Positions 21,347 to 30,469 of a stretch of DNA of 54,517 nucleotides are shown here, one piece after another; position 1 is the first letter of the stretch, and the number at the start of each line of letters is the position of its first letter. The DNA lies in assembly GCA_902563555.1 (NCBI GenBank), contig CACEXM010000007.1:1-54517 (forward strand), read 5' to 3'. This stretch comes from an uncultured Pelagibacteraceae bacterium (GTDB lineage: Bacteria > Pseudomonadota > Alphaproteobacteria > Pelagibacterales > Pelagibacteraceae). The notes beneath the pieces were generated by a model. That model was not told where the DNA came from, searched no databases, and saw nothing but the letters and a program-made list of their open reading frames with translations. Made by a program: the position numbers and the translations under genes.

Positions 21347-23254
21347 TTAATGGACAATTTTTGGTTTTAAACCCATTGCACCTAAGGCAGAACTCTTATC
21401 ATCTTCATCCTCTGGATTTTCTGATATTTTATCTTTTGGATAAACATTTTTATTAATTATGTTTTCAATTTCCTCTCCACTCAAAGTTTCGTAAGTTATT
21501 AATGCTTTAGCGATTTTGTGTAAATCGTCTATTTTTTCAGTTAATATTTTTTTTGCCTGATTATATCCCTCATCTACAAGCTTTCTTATTTCTTTATCAA
21601 TTTTTTGCGCGACTGCCTCAGATACAGATTGTGTCTGCGTCACTGATCTACCTAAAAATACCTCTTCCTGATTTTCACCGTATTCAACGGGTCCCATTTC
21701 CTCACTCATGCCGTACTTTGTTACCATGGCTCTAGCAAGTTGAGTTGCCTGATTTATATCAGAACCCGTCCCTCCACCAGCACCTGTTGTGATATCATCT
21801 TTTCCAAAAATTAGTTCTTCTGCTACCCTACCACCAAAACATACTGCCAACCTTGCTTTGAGATATTTGATTGAATATCCATGTTTATCTCTCTCAGGCA
21901 GATTCATTACCATACCAAGAGCTCTTCCTCTTGGTATAATTGTTGCTTTATGAATCGGATCATAACTTGGCATATTAAAAGAGACTAAAGCATGTCCACC
22001 TTCATGATAAGCTGTAAGTTTTTTCTCATCCTCAGTCATGACCATGGATCTTCTTTCCGCTCCCATCATTACTTTATCTTTTGCTTCCTCAAATTCCATT
22101 AAAGTAACAATTCTTTTATTTTTTCTTGCAGCTAATAATGCTGCCTCATTAACAAGATTGGCTAGATCAGCTCCTGAGAAACCTGGAGTGCCTCTTGCGA
22201 TAGTTCTTAAATTTACATCTGGAGCCATTTTAATTTTTTTAACGTGTACTTTTAAAATTTTTTCTCTACCTATAATATCTGGATTTGAAACGACAACTTG
22301 TCTATCAAATCTACCTGGTCTTAATAAAGCTGGGTCTAAAACATCCGGTCTATTAGTTGCAGCAATTATAATAACACCCTCGTTTGTGTCAAAACCATCC
22401 ATTTCTACCAAAAGCTGGTTAAGCGTTTGTTCTCTTTCATCGTTTCCTCCACCTAAACCTGCTCCACGACTTCTACCGACAGCATCGATTTCATCAATAA
22501 AGATTATACATGGAGAATTTTTTTTACCTTGTTCAAACATGTCTCTGACTCTAGATGCACCAACTCCTACAAACATTTCGACAAAATCAGAACCTGATAT
22601 AGTGAAAAATGGGACGCCTGCTTCGCCTGCAATAGCTCTGGCAAGTAAAGTTTTTCCTGTACCGGGCGGACCCACTAACAAAGCACCTCTAGGAATTTTA
22701 CCACCAAGTCTACTAAATTTTTTTGGATCTTTTAAAAATTCTACAATTTCCTCAACTTCCTCTTTAGCTTCCTCTACTCCTGCAACATCATTAAAAGTTA
22801 CTTTTCCTTTAAGCTCATTCATCATTTTTGCTTTTGATCTACCGAAACCCATAGCTCCACCTTTGCCGCCTTGCATCTGTCTCATAAAGAAAATCCATAC
22901 TGCAATTAACAACAACATTGGAAACCAGGAAAGTAACACTCCAAACAATGATGGCATTTTTTCCTCTATAGGCGCCGCAGAAATACTTACACCTTTTTCA
23001 GAAAGTTTTTCTATTAGGTTAGGATCATTTGGAGAATATGTTGTGAAATTATTTCCGTTTGAGTAAGTACCCTTTATATTGTTACCTTGAATTTCTACTT
23101 TAACAACTTCCCCATTGTCAACAGCTGTCAAAAATTCTGAAAATATTACTTTATTGTTACCTCGGATGTTTGTCTGAGGGTTCTTGAACATGTTGTAAAG
23201 GCCTATAGTCAAAAAGACTATTACGACCCACATAGCTATATTTTTGAAATTCAT
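21347..23254 (-). CDS. ftsH: ATP-dependent zinc metalloprotease FtsH
   Basis: Membrane-anchored AAA+ protease for quality control of membrane and regulatory proteins. The 635-aa protein has a first membrane span at residues 5-23, a short periplasmic domain, a second span near residues 108-126, Walker A GPPGTGKT, Walker [12 protein letters not shown], the second region of homology ending LRPGRFDRQ, and the zinc site HEGGH with the downstream acidic ligand. The C-terminus is lysine- and acid-rich. A perfect TTGACA lies 35-40 bp upstream. Confidence 0.98.
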   Translation of the reverse strand: MNFKNIAMWVVIVFLTIGLYNMFKNPQTNIRGNNKVIFSEFLTAVDNGEVVKVEIQGNNIKGTYSNGNNFTTYSPNDPNLIEKLSEKGVSISAAPIEEKMPSLFGVLLSWFPMLLLIAVWIFFMRQMQGGKGGAMGFGRSKAKMMNELKGKVTFNDVAGVEEAKEEVEEIVEFLKDPKKFSRLGGKIPRGALLVGPPGTGKTLLARAIAGEAGVPFFTISGSDFVEMFVGVGASRVRDMFEQGKKNSPCIIFIDEIDAVGRSRGAGLGGGNDEREQTLNQLLVEMDGFDTNEGVIIIAATNRPDVLDPALLRPGRFDRQVVVSNPDIIGREKILKVHVKKIKMAPDVNLRTIARGTPGFSGADLANLVNEAALLAARKNKRIVTLMEFEEAKDKVMMGAERRSMVMTEDEKKLTAYHEGGHALVSFNMPSYDPIHKATIIPRGRALGMVMNLPERDKHGYSIKYLKARLAVCFGGRVAEELIFGKDDITTGAGGGTGSDINQATQLARAMVTKYGMSEEMGPVEYGENQEEVFLGRSVTQTQSVSEAVAQKIDKEIRKLVDEGYNQAKKILTEKIDDLHKIAKALITYETLSGEEIENIINKNVYPKDKISENPEDEDDKSSALGAMGLKPKIVH

Positions 23255-23289
23255 AAAGCTAAAATAAGAATTATTTAAGATTTAACAAG

Positions 23290-23295
23290 TGTCAA
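23290..23295 (-). promoter_or_regulatory. candidate -35 element for ftsH
   Basis: TTGACA on the minus strand lies 36 bp before the ftsH ATG, in the 63-bp gap after tilS. The matching -10 at 16-17 nt spacing (TAATTC or AATTCT) is weak, so only the -35 box is well supported. No clear sigma-32 CTTG-N-CCAT pattern is seen. Confidence 0.35.
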
Positions 23296-23317
23296 TTTTG
23301 GTTAATATTAGTAAAAG

Positions 23318-24346
23318 TTAACGTTCTTTTGAAATTATGACTGTTTGGTTAACCTTTTCGACCAAACAACTACCCAATGTCCTCTTAGAAAATGAGCTTT
23401 TTTGAATATCTTTAATGATTTTATCAATTTTTTTTCCTCTGACAGGATAATATTTTTTACTCACAAAATTTAAAGAATCAGACAACGATCTAAATACTAT
23501 TTCGTGAGGATGTTTAAAAAATTTGTCATTTAAGATTAGCTGTTCTTTTGTGTGTGAAAAAAAGGTATTATATTCTAAATTTTTTTTAACACAGTAATTA
23601 ACAACATCATTTGATTTTTTTAAATTTTCAATCGTTTTAATAAATTTATTTTGATCTAAACCATCTTTTTTGAGCTCATTCAAAAGTTTTCTTATTCGCA
23701 CCCTCTGAAATTTTTCATCATTATTTGACGGATCTTTAACGTAAAAATCAAAAACCTTTTTGGAAATAAACACTAAATCGTCTTTTTTTTGATTTATTAA
23801 AGGTCTTAAGATTGTAACATTTTGTAGTTTCGTTTTTTTACTCAATGAAATTAAACCTTTTAATCCACTCCCCCTGAGAATTCTTATAAAAAAATTTTCA
23901 AGTAAGTCCTCTTGATGATGTCCCAGTAATATATGTGTTATTCCTAGCTTTTTACATTTAGAAAGCAAAAGTTCAAATCTTTTTGTCCTTGCTTCTGATT
24001 GAATATTGGTAGTAGGCTTTTTCCCCTGCCAATATAAAATTTCAGTATTTATTTTAAATTTATTAAGTATTTTTTTTACATATTTTGCCTCAATAGTAGA
24101 CTCTGATCTTAATTTATGATCAATGATATAAAACTTAACTTTAAGTTTTTTTTGAATCGAATAAATTTTAGAAAGAAAAGCTAATGCAAGACTATCTGGA
24201 CCTCCAGATACAGCAACTATAAAATTTTCATTAATACTTACATTCTTCACAAATTCTTTATAAATTTGACCAATTTTTTTATTGTTTAATTTATTTTTTA
24301 GGACTTTAGGAATTTTGATTTTTGCACTCAAATTTTTGAGACTCAT
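23318..24346 (-). CDS. tilS: tRNA(Ile)-lysidine synthase
   Basis: Modifies C34 of the CAU-anticodon isoleucine tRNA to lysidine so that it reads AUA. This should matter in an AT-rich genome that uses AUA heavily. The 342-aa N-type PP-loop ATPase has VAVSGGPDSLALAFL near residues 43-57, IIDHKLR, HILLGHHQEDLLENFFIRILRGSG and a shorter C-terminal part. The ATG used here overlaps the end of cpoB by 41 bp; TTG at codon 6 is the only nearby alternative and would still overlap. Confidence 0.92.
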   Translation of the reverse strand: MSLKNLSAKIKIPKVLKNKLNNKKIGQIYKEFVKNVSINENFIVAVSGGPDSLALAFLSKIYSIQKKLKVKFYIIDHKLRSESTIEAKYVKKILNKFKINTEILYWQGKKPTTNIQSEARTKRFELLLSKCKKLGITHILLGHHQEDLLENFFIRILRGSGLKGLISLSKKTKLQNVTILRPLINQKKDDLVFISKKVFDFYVKDPSNNDEKFQRVRIRKLLNELKKDGLDQNKFIKTIENLKKSNDVVNYCVKKNLEYNTFFSHTKEQLILNDKFFKHPHEIVFRSLSDSLNFVSKKYYPVRGKKIDKIIKDIQKSSFSKRTLGSCLVEKVNQTVIISKER

Positions 24347-25289
24347 ATTTAGCTTTTTGTATCACAGACTGGTTTGCATCTGGATATTGTTTTTCAACAC
24401 CATTAATCATTTTGCAACCTTGATCTTTCTCTCCTATCTGAACCATTGATACACCTAACTTTAATAAGTTTACAGGAGCTTTTTCACCTTTTGGGTATTT
24501 TTGATATCCTTCTAAATATGCAGATGCTGCATCAGTATAAAGTTGTCTTATTCTAAAAGTTTCTGCATACCAATATTGTGCATTGCCAGCAAGTTTATGG
24601 TCTGGGTTTGTTTGTACAAATTCTCTAAAAGCTCTTTCTGCTGTGGAGTAGTCACCAACCTTCAAAAAGCTTGTTGCGAATTCATATTGATTTTCTGGTG
24701 CCTCACTTGGAAGAATTTTTTCTTCAGCTTGAAAAGTCTCTGTAATAACTGTTGCGGTTGTGTCTATCGACTGAGTTTGTTGAACTGTTTCGTTAGTATT
24801 CGTGTCTTTATAAGATATTGAGCCAAGATCTTGTGGTTGTGAACTGCCAGGTAAAATTTTATCTTTAGATTTTTGAGCTAAAGTCTTTTCATCATAATTA
24901 GTGATCGAAGCATTTTCTAAATCTTGAAATCTAATTTGATTGTCTGCTTGGACCTTTGATAATCTATTTGATAGTTTATCAATTTTAAAGTTTATTTCTT
25001 CAAATCTGTTCGTTAAATTTTGAAATTGAGTTTCAATTTCAGTAAGTTTTAATAAGTGTCTTGTTAATACATCCTCTGAATTAGGATCTAGGGATGTATC
25101 TGTATTATTAGTTTCATTATTTAAAATTGTTGATCCTGAGTAAACCGCCCTCTCGAGTGTTTTAATATCTTTTTGTAACTGTTCTATAGTTTCATAAATA
25201 TTATGATTGTCTGCTATTAAATACGAGGGGAAGAAAAGATAAGTTGCTAGTAAAATCCCAACCTTAATTTTTTTAAAGAACATTCTCAT
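24306..25289 (-). CDS. cpoB: Tol-Pal associated TPR protein CpoB/YbgF
   Basis: Periplasmic partner of the Tol-Pal system, known in E. coli to coordinate outer-membrane constriction with peptidoglycan synthesis. I chose ATG at 25289 rather than the open frame up to 25337, because that stretch holds the pal terminator. From 25289 the N-terminus MRMFFKKIKVGILLATYLFF is a good signal peptide. A coiled-coil region (about residues 30-110), a low-complexity linker and C-terminal TPR repeats (YEFATSFLKVGDYSTAERAF onward) follow. ATG at 25283 is also possible. Its end overlaps tilS by 41 bp. Confidence 0.85.
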   Translation of the reverse strand: MRMFFKKIKVGILLATYLFFPSYLIADNHNIYETIEQLQKDIKTLERAVYSGSTILNNETNNTDTSLDPNSEDVLTRHLLKLTEIETQFQNLTNRFEEINFKIDKLSNRLSKVQADNQIRFQDLENASITNYDEKTLAQKSKDKILPGSSQPQDLGSISYKDTNTNETVQQTQSIDTTATVITETFQAEEKILPSEAPENQYEFATSFLKVGDYSTAERAFREFVQTNPDHKLAGNAQYWYAETFRIRQLYTDAASAYLEGYQKYPKGEKAPVNLLKLGVSMVQIGEKDQGCKMINGVEKQYPDANQSVIQKAKYESQKFECKNQNS

Positions 25290-25316
25290 TAGTAAGGTTA
25301 TTATTAAAATAATGGC

Positions 25317-25355
25317 AAAAAAAAGACCCTCAAACATTACATGTCCAAGGGTCTT
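25317..25355 (-). terminator. rho-independent terminator after pal
   Basis: On the minus strand AAGACCCT (25355-25348) pairs with AGGGTCTT (25330-25323). The loop contains a further small ACAT/ATGT stem, and the hairpin is followed by six T at 25322-25317. It begins 11 nt after the pal stop and would separate pal from cpoB-tilS-ftsH. Confidence 0.75.
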
Positions 25356-25365
25356 AAATTAAAAA

Positions 25366-25845
25366 TTAGTTTGCTTTAACTGTTACAGATCTTCTATTCT
25401 TTGACCAAGCTAAAGGATTTGATCCTGAGTCAACTGGTCTCTCTTTACCATAGCTTAAAACTGATATTCTGTTTGAAGAGATACCATATGTCATCAAGTA
25501 ATCTTTGGCAGCATTTGCTCTTCTTTCACCTAATGCTAAGTTGTACTCTCTTGTTCCTCTTTCGTCTGCATGACCTTCAAGTACAATTGTAATTTTTGAA
25601 TTTTTTCTCAAGTATGAAGCTTGTTTTCTTAAAGTTTCTCTTGACGCTGTAGTCAAAACTGACTCATTTGTTGCAAAAAATACCCTATCAGGAACCCCTG
25701 ACGCTAAATACTCAACAGTGTCTGTACCGGTGTAAACATCACCTTGCATTTGTCCTGTAGTTTTTTTTGATGTTGCACAAGCAGACAGCGCAAAACAAGC
25801 AAAAATTATTAATAAAGTGTTTTTAAGAATTTTGTTTAATTTCAT
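25366..25845 (-). CDS. pal: peptidoglycan-associated lipoprotein Pal
   Basis: Outer-membrane lipoprotein that ties the outer membrane to peptidoglycan within Tol-Pal. Start ATG at 25845 is chosen over the longer open frame because AAGGAG at 25856-25851 is ideally spaced (5 nt) and yields a clean lipoprotein signal ending LSAC (lipobox Cys near residue 22). The C-terminal OmpA-like domain has VLEGHADERGTREYNLALGE, RANAAKDYL and the terminal RRSVTVKAN. About 159 aa. An 85-bp gap after tolB could hold a separate promoter (TTGATT-N17-TATTTA). Confidence 0.96.
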   Translation of the reverse strand: MKLNKILKNTLLIIFACFALSACATSKKTTGQMQGDVYTGTDTVEYLASGVPDRVFFATNESVLTTASRETLRKQASYLRKNSKITIVLEGHADERGTREYNLALGERRANAAKDYLMTYGISSNRISVLSYGKERPVDSGSNPLAWSKNRRSVTVKAN

Positions 25846-25930
25846 TATTGCTCCTTGATCAATATTTCTTATTCTTGACTTTTTCACAACTAAATAGATG
25901 TTTCAAGTTAAAAAATCAAGATAATTTAAG

Positions 25931-27274
25931 TTAATTGCTTAATAATGATGACCATGATGGGTCAGAGGCGTCTGTAGGGGTTTTTACCATCCTCTCATTA
26001 TAACCTGTTAAATCAATAGACCATAATTTGGCAGAAAATCCTTGTCCTTTATCATCAGTTTTAGTCTCTCTATAAAATATTAAAACTCTTCCATTGGGTG
26101 ACCAAGATGGTGCTTCTTGGTAAAAATTTTCAGTCAAAAGTCTTTCCCCGCTACCATCTGTTCTCATAACACCAATATAAAATTTACCCTTATGAAGTTT
26201 TGTAAATGCTATTAAGTCACCTCTAGGTGACCAAACAGGAGTTCCGTATAGACCTTTGCCAAATGAAATTCTTTTAACATTGCTGCCATCACTTTTCATT
26301 ATATAGATTTGCTGATAGCCACTTCTATCAGAATTAAAGCAAATAAATTTACCATCTGGAGAAAAAGAGGGAGAGGTATCAATTGAAGGATGATTGGTAA
26401 TTTTTTCTACAATACGATTTTCTAAATCCATAGTATAAATTTCTGAATTACCATCTTTTGCAAAACTCATGATAATTTTTTTTCCATCTGGGGAAAACCG
26501 TGGGGCAAAAGTCATACCGGGAAAATCACCTACTACCTCCTGCGTGCCCGTCTCAATATCCAAAAGATATACTCTAGGTAAATTTCTAAAGTAAGAAAGA
26601 TACGTCACCATTTGACTTGTTGGGTTGAATCTAGGTGTCAAAACTAGCTCATTTCCTAAAGTTAAAAATTTATTATTTGCTCCATCTTGGTCCATTATTG
26701 CTAATTTTTTAATACGTTTAGTTTTTGGACCCTCTTCTGCAACATAAATTATTCTTGTATCAAAATAGCCCTTTTCTCCAGTCAATCTTTGATAAACTTT
26801 ATCGGTTATAATGTGTCCAACTCTTCTCCAATTAGTTGGTACAGTTGTAAAAGCTAGTGCAACCATTTCTTTTCCAGCTAATACATCCCAAAGTCTAAAT
26901 TCAACTCGTAACTTTTCATCTGTATAGCTAACTTTTCCTGTAATTAATGCCTGAGCCTTAATTAAATTCCAATCTTCAAATCTTGGTTTTAGATTTGCAA
27001 TATCAGGTGCTTGTAAAAATGCATCTTTATTTAATGGATTAAAAAGTCCAGAAGTTTTTAAATTTACCTCAATTATCTTTGAAATTTCCTCACCAATATT
27101 TTTCTTTTTTAAAATTTTCTCAAAATTCTGCCTTGAATTTTCATCAATTGATAAAGGTGAAACTGCTATAGGAAGAGGATCTAGGTTTCCTCGAGTGATA
27201 TCAACTTCAATAAGACTAAAACTTTTGGATGGTATCAAAATCAGAAAAATGATTATCTTTACAAAAATTCTCAT
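25931..27274 (-). CDS. tolB: Tol-Pal system beta-propeller protein TolB
   Basis: Periplasmic protein that binds Pal and TolA. The 447-aa protein has a signal peptide ([19 protein letters not shown], residues 2-20), an N-terminal domain (about 21-165) and a six-bladed C-terminal beta-propeller. The propeller is marked by repeated SPDGK and WSPxG motifs, for example [24 protein letters not shown] and [12 protein letters not shown]. Gene order tolQ-tolR-tolA-tolB-pal is canonical. Confidence 0.97.
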   Translation of the reverse strand: MRIFVKIIIFLILIPSKSFSLIEVDITRGNLDPLPIAVSPLSIDENSRQNFEKILKKKNIGEEISKIIEVNLKTSGLFNPLNKDAFLQAPDIANLKPRFEDWNLIKAQALITGKVSYTDEKLRVEFRLWDVLAGKEMVALAFTTVPTNWRRVGHIITDKVYQRLTGEKGYFDTRIIYVAEEGPKTKRIKKLAIMDQDGANNKFLTLGNELVLTPRFNPTSQMVTYLSYFRNLPRVYLLDIETGTQEVVGDFPGMTFAPRFSPDGKKIIMSFAKDGNSEIYTMDLENRIVEKITNHPSIDTSPSFSPDGKFICFNSDRSGYQQIYIMKSDGSNVKRISFGKGLYGTPVWSPRGDLIAFTKLHKGKFYIGVMRTDGSGERLLTENFYQEAPSWSPNGRVLIFYRETKTDDKGQGFSAKLWSIDLTGYNERMVKTPTDASDPSWSSLLSN

Positions 27275-27283
27275 AGATTTACA

Positions 27284-28093
27284 TTACCCTTCTAACATTT
27301 CTCTTGCATCAAAGTTAAGTTGTAATTCTTTCCATCTTTCATAACCTGTAGTCGGAACTCTGAGTGGTTGGCATAATTTTACTGCTCTAAGTGCACTTTC
27401 TGCTAATACCTTATAAAAACCTTGTCCTGGCTTATTCATTCTTGCATGATCTATAATTTCTGATTTAGCTACTGTGCCATCTCGTTTCAATTGCAATTTA
27501 ATTCTAACTAACAAATTCTCGTTGTAGGGTAGACCTAAAGGTATACTCCAGCATCCAAATATTTGTGCCTTAAGAGCATCCTCCTCGCTTAAAGATAAAC
27601 CAGCATTCTCAACATTCCTTTTTTGATCTTGAGTAACTTTATCATTTTTCTTTGTTGTTTCAGCTATTTCCTCTTTTGATTTATCTATTAAAGCTGCAAT
27701 ATTATTTGGATCAAAAAGTTCGTCTTTTTCAAACTCTGAAACTTGTTTGACTTCATTATCAACTGCTTCAGGATTTTGCTTATCTTCTTTAAGCTCTTTT
27801 TTATTTTTTACTAGATCATCTGGCATTGGAACAGAGTCAGGTTTAATTTTTTTTACTTTTTTAGGTGGAGCCTGTTCTGATACCAACTTTTTTTCTTTTT
27901 TTTTTACTTCCTCTATAATTTTTTGTGCTTTAGGGGCAAATGGTATATTGGTTTTGTCAGTAATTTGTATTAGTTCAATGGATACAATTGGAGGTAGATC
28001 AATAGGTTTCTTTGTTAAAAATGGTAAACTCATAGCTGTTAAGAATATGAATACTGCATGTAAAACAGAAGATATAATTACACTTCTATTCAA
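27284..28093 (-). CDS. tolA: TolA-like protein
   Basis: Inner-membrane anchored periplasm-spanning link between TolQR and TolB/Pal. The 269-aa protein has one N-terminal membrane span (SVIISSVLHAVFIFLTAMSL), a long charged Lys/Glu/Pro-rich middle (about residues 50-150) and a C-terminal TonB/TolA-like domain with FGCWSIPLGLPYNENLLVRIKLQLKRDGTV. The call depends on position between tolR and tolB plus this layout, since TolA is poorly conserved. It is shorter than E. coli TolA because the middle helical region is reduced. Confidence 0.85.
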   Translation of the reverse strand: MNRSVIISSVLHAVFIFLTAMSLPFLTKKPIDLPPIVSIELIQITDKTNIPFAPKAQKIIEEVKKKEKKLVSEQAPPKKVKKIKPDSVPMPDDLVKNKKELKEDKQNPEAVDNEVKQVSEFEKDELFDPNNIAALIDKSKEEIAETTKKNDKVTQDQKRNVENAGLSLSEEDALKAQIFGCWSIPLGLPYNENLLVRIKLQLKRDGTVAKSEIIDHARMNKPGQGFYKVLAESALRAVKLCQPLRVPTTGYERWKELQLNFDAREMLEG

Positions 28094-28096
28094 GTT

Positions 28097-28513
28097 TTAC
28101 CTTTCTTTATATGGCTCTGAAATCAAAGCTACTTTCGTAAAACCTGATCCAGATAATAGACCCATTATTTCCAGTACTCTACCGTAATTAATGGTTTTGT
28201 CACCCCTAACATAAATTCTAGTATCAGTTCTATTTTTTGAAACTGCTAATACTTTTGCAATTATTTTTTCATATTCCACTTTTGACTCTTGTATAAAAAT
28301 TTCACCTTTTGAATTAATTGATAAAGTCAAGGGTTCAGCTTCCTCAGGAAGCGAGTCAGCAGAACTTTCGGGTAAATCAACTTGTACTCCAACTGTAAGT
28401 AAAGGTGCAGTTACCATAAAGATTATCAAAAGCACCAACATTACATCAACAAAAGGTGTTACATTTATTTCACTCATAGGTTCTTTTGAAGAGCGATTTA
28501 ATTTAAATGCCAT
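28097..28513 (-). CDS. tolR: ExbD/TolR biopolymer transport protein
   Basis: Small inner-membrane motor component of Tol-Pal that uses the proton gradient with TolQ. The 138-aa protein has a single span preceded by EINVTPFVDVMLVLLIIFMVTAP, including the conserved membrane Asp, followed by a periplasmic domain ending near VLEIMGLLSGSGFTKVALIS. It lies 3 bp after tolQ and 3 bp before tolA. Confidence 0.95.
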   Translation of the reverse strand: MAFKLNRSSKEPMSEINVTPFVDVMLVLLIIFMVTAPLLTVGVQVDLPESSADSLPEEAEPLTLSINSKGEIFIQESKVEYEKIIAKVLAVSKNRTDTRIYVRGDKTINYGRVLEIMGLLSGSGFTKVALISEPYKER

Positions 28514-28516
28514 TAC

Positions 28517-29209
28517 TTAGATTATTGTTAAAAATCTCTTAGAAAAATTTTCTAATCTTTGAGAATACTTAATTGAGTCGTTATTAAACTTGTTGTAAGC
28601 AACTACTGCTGGTATAGCAGCTAACAAACCTAAAGCAGTTGCAAAAAGAGCTTCAGCAATTCCAGGTGCAACAATTGCTAAGCTTGTGTTCCTAGAAATG
28701 GCAATTGATTGAAACGAATTCATTATTCCCCAAACCGTTCCAAAAAGACCTATGAATGGTGCAGTAGAGCCCACTGTGGCTAAAAAAGTGAAACCTCTAC
28801 CAATTTTTGTCATTTGTTTATCAATTCCGGTTTCAAGTAGGGTTGTCATTCTATTGTTCAAATCTGTTTTAGATCTACGTTTGAGCAAATTTTGCATTGC
28901 GTCTTTAAAAAGTAAAGCCATTGGATCTTCAGTACTAGCAGGAAGATTATTATAGAAAGTTTCTGCTGACTTTGAATTCCAAAACTTATTTTCAAATTCC
29001 TCAGTTGACTTATTTATTTTTTTAAAAAGCCTAACTTTTTCAATTATTACAGCCCATGAATAAATTGAACAGACAATAAGTGTTAAAATAACTAATTTAA
29101 CTACTATATCTGCTCTTAAGAACAAATTCATTAGTGAAAAATCAGCACTTGAGGCAAGCCCAACTGCTTGAGATGATATATCAGCTTCCATATAAGCTGC
29201 TTCTGTCAC
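28517..29209 (-). CDS. tolQ: MotA/TolQ/ExbB proton channel protein
   Basis: Inner-membrane proton-channel subunit of the Tol-Pal motor. The 230-aa protein has three spans: one near residues 36-56 and two near 140-160 and 180-200. The conserved ATVGSTAPFIGLFGTVWGIMNSF segment lies at the second span, and ALGLLAAIPAVVAYN at the third. First gene of tolQRAB-pal. The usual upstream ybgC thioesterase is not present; instead a RuvC-like gene precedes it. Confidence 0.95.
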   Translation of the reverse strand: MTEAAYMEADISSQAVGLASSADFSLMNLFLRADIVVKLVILTLIVCSIYSWAVIIEKVRLFKKINKSTEEFENKFWNSKSAETFYNNLPASTEDPMALLFKDAMQNLLKRRSKTDLNNRMTTLLETGIDKQMTKIGRGFTFLATVGSTAPFIGLFGTVWGIMNSFQSIAISRNTSLAIVAPGIAEALFATALGLLAAIPAVVAYNKFNNDSIKYSQRLENFSKRFLTII

Positions 29210-29245
29210 TTAAATGTGTCATGATTTTGACTTATCTAATAAGAT

Positions 29246-29740
29246 TTATTCCTCAGATTTATAAGTTTCATAATAAAAACTAGCAATTAATATAGCATCG
29301 GCCTTATTTGAATCTTTCTTTTTTGATAACTGTGATGAAAAATTTGGAAATATCTCGATAGCTCTAGTTCTACTAGCATCCTTTTCAGAATTGATTAAAT
29401 TATAATATTTCTTCCATTTTGCTGGTCTAACAAAAAACATTGGTAGTCTCATTGCAGAACAAACACCCTTTAAGATTCCAAAAGACTGACCGAAATTAAA
29501 CATACTTGTTACTCCTTGCCCAGGCATAGCTGTAACATGCTCTATCACTACTCTGGTTCTTGTGCCAGAAGTGTTGTCAATTCTTTTAATAATTTCATTA
29601 TAAATTTGTGCGCCATTCACTTGTTTTTTATTTTTTTTCCCTTCATTCATGATTGGCATTTCAATAACATCTAAGATTTTTCCATCCTTAAAAAAACAAA
29701 TTGAACCAGAAACACCCGGATCTATACCTATTATTAACAT
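29246..29740 (-). CDS. RuvC-like nuclease of phage/divergent type
   Basis: RNase H-fold nuclease related to the Holliday-junction resolvase RuvC. The 164-aa protein has IGIDPG (Asp7), VVIEH (Glu67) and acidic residues in KKDSNKADAILIA (Asp143, Asp148), which fit the four-acid RuvC centre. The middle VTAMPGQGVTSMFNFGQSFG is typical of the RuvC-like family common in phages and some alphaproteobacteria, not of classical RuvC. It occupies the yebC-ruvC-ruvA-ruvB-tolQ locus, but ruvA and ruvB are absent here. Function as a resolvase is inferred. Confidence 0.8.
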   Translation of the reverse strand: MLIIGIDPGVSGSICFFKDGKILDVIEMPIMNEGKKNKKQVNGAQIYNEIIKRIDNTSGTRTRVVIEHVTAMPGQGVTSMFNFGQSFGILKGVCSAMRLPMFFVRPAKWKKYYNLINSEKDASRTRAIEIFPNFSSQLSKKKDSNKADAILIASFYYETYKSEE

Positions 29741-29743
29741 AGC

Positions 29744-30466
29744 TTAATCTAAAAACTCTGCATTTGAATATACATTTTGAACATCATCATCATCCTCCAA
29801 TGAAACAAGAAAATTAATTAAAATTTCATGTTTTTCTTTTGAAATTTTTATATTGTTTAGTGGTATCCACTCTATTTCAGTTGATATAAAATTACTAATT
29901 TTATTCTCAAGCGCTTTTTTAACATTATAAATTTCATTCACTGAACATTGGATTTCATGTAATTCGTTATTTGACTTACAATCATCTGCACCAGACTCTA
30001 TAGCTAATTCTAAAATTTTTTCCTCCGAAATTTCTTTTTTGTCAATCTTTATCACACCTAACTGAGTAAAATTATGAGATGCTGAGCCTTTTGTTCCAAG
30101 GTTGCCTCCAGCTTTTTGAAAAATAGTCCTAATATTAGATGCAGTCCTATTTTTGTTATCTGTTAGTGTCTCCACAATAACAGCAACTTTATCTGGTCCG
30201 AACCCCTCATATCTCAAATTTTCAAAATTAGCACCATTGTTTAGTGATGATTTATTTACAGCCCGCTCAATATTATCTTTTGGCATATTTGCGGATCTCG
30301 CAGCTTGAATTGCTGATCTTAACCTTGGATTCATATCAGGATCTTTGTCTCCTAATTTTGCAGCAACTGTGATTTCTCTTGATAACTTGGAAAATATCTT
30401 TGATCTCTCTTTATCTGCCTTTCCTTTTTTATGCTTTATACCTGCCCAATGAGAATGTCCCGCCAT
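29744..30466 (-). CDS. yebC: YebC/PmpR family protein
   Basis: Widespread family described as transcriptional regulators and, in recent work on relatives, translation factors for difficult proline-containing sequences. The 240-aa protein begins AGHSHWAGIKHKKGKADKERSKIFSKL and has RSANMPKDNIERAV, YEGFGPDKVAVIVE and TDNKNRTASNIRTIF, all family hallmarks. It sits 3 bp upstream of the RuvC-like gene. yebC next to ruvC is a conserved neighbourhood. Confidence 0.95.
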   Translation of the reverse strand: MAGHSHWAGIKHKKGKADKERSKIFSKLSREITVAAKLGDKDPDMNPRLRSAIQAARSANMPKDNIERAVNKSSLNNGANFENLRYEGFGPDKVAVIVETLTDNKNRTASNIRTIFQKAGGNLGTKGSASHNFTQLGVIKIDKKEISEEKILELAIESGADDCKSNNELHEIQCSVNEIYNVKKALENKISNFISTEIEWIPLNNIKISKEKHEILINFLVSLEDDDDVQNVYSNAEFLD

Positions 30467-30469
30467 AAA

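Noticed and set aside
22038..23066. 342-codon open frame on the plus strand opposite ftsH
   Set aside because: ftsH is fully conserved on the other strand; the product has no recognisable motif, and such mirror frames are common opposite well-conserved genes.
27747..28187. 146-codon plus-strand frame opposite tolA and tolR
   Set aside because: Overlaps two real genes; composition follows the complement of Lys/Glu-rich tolA codons.
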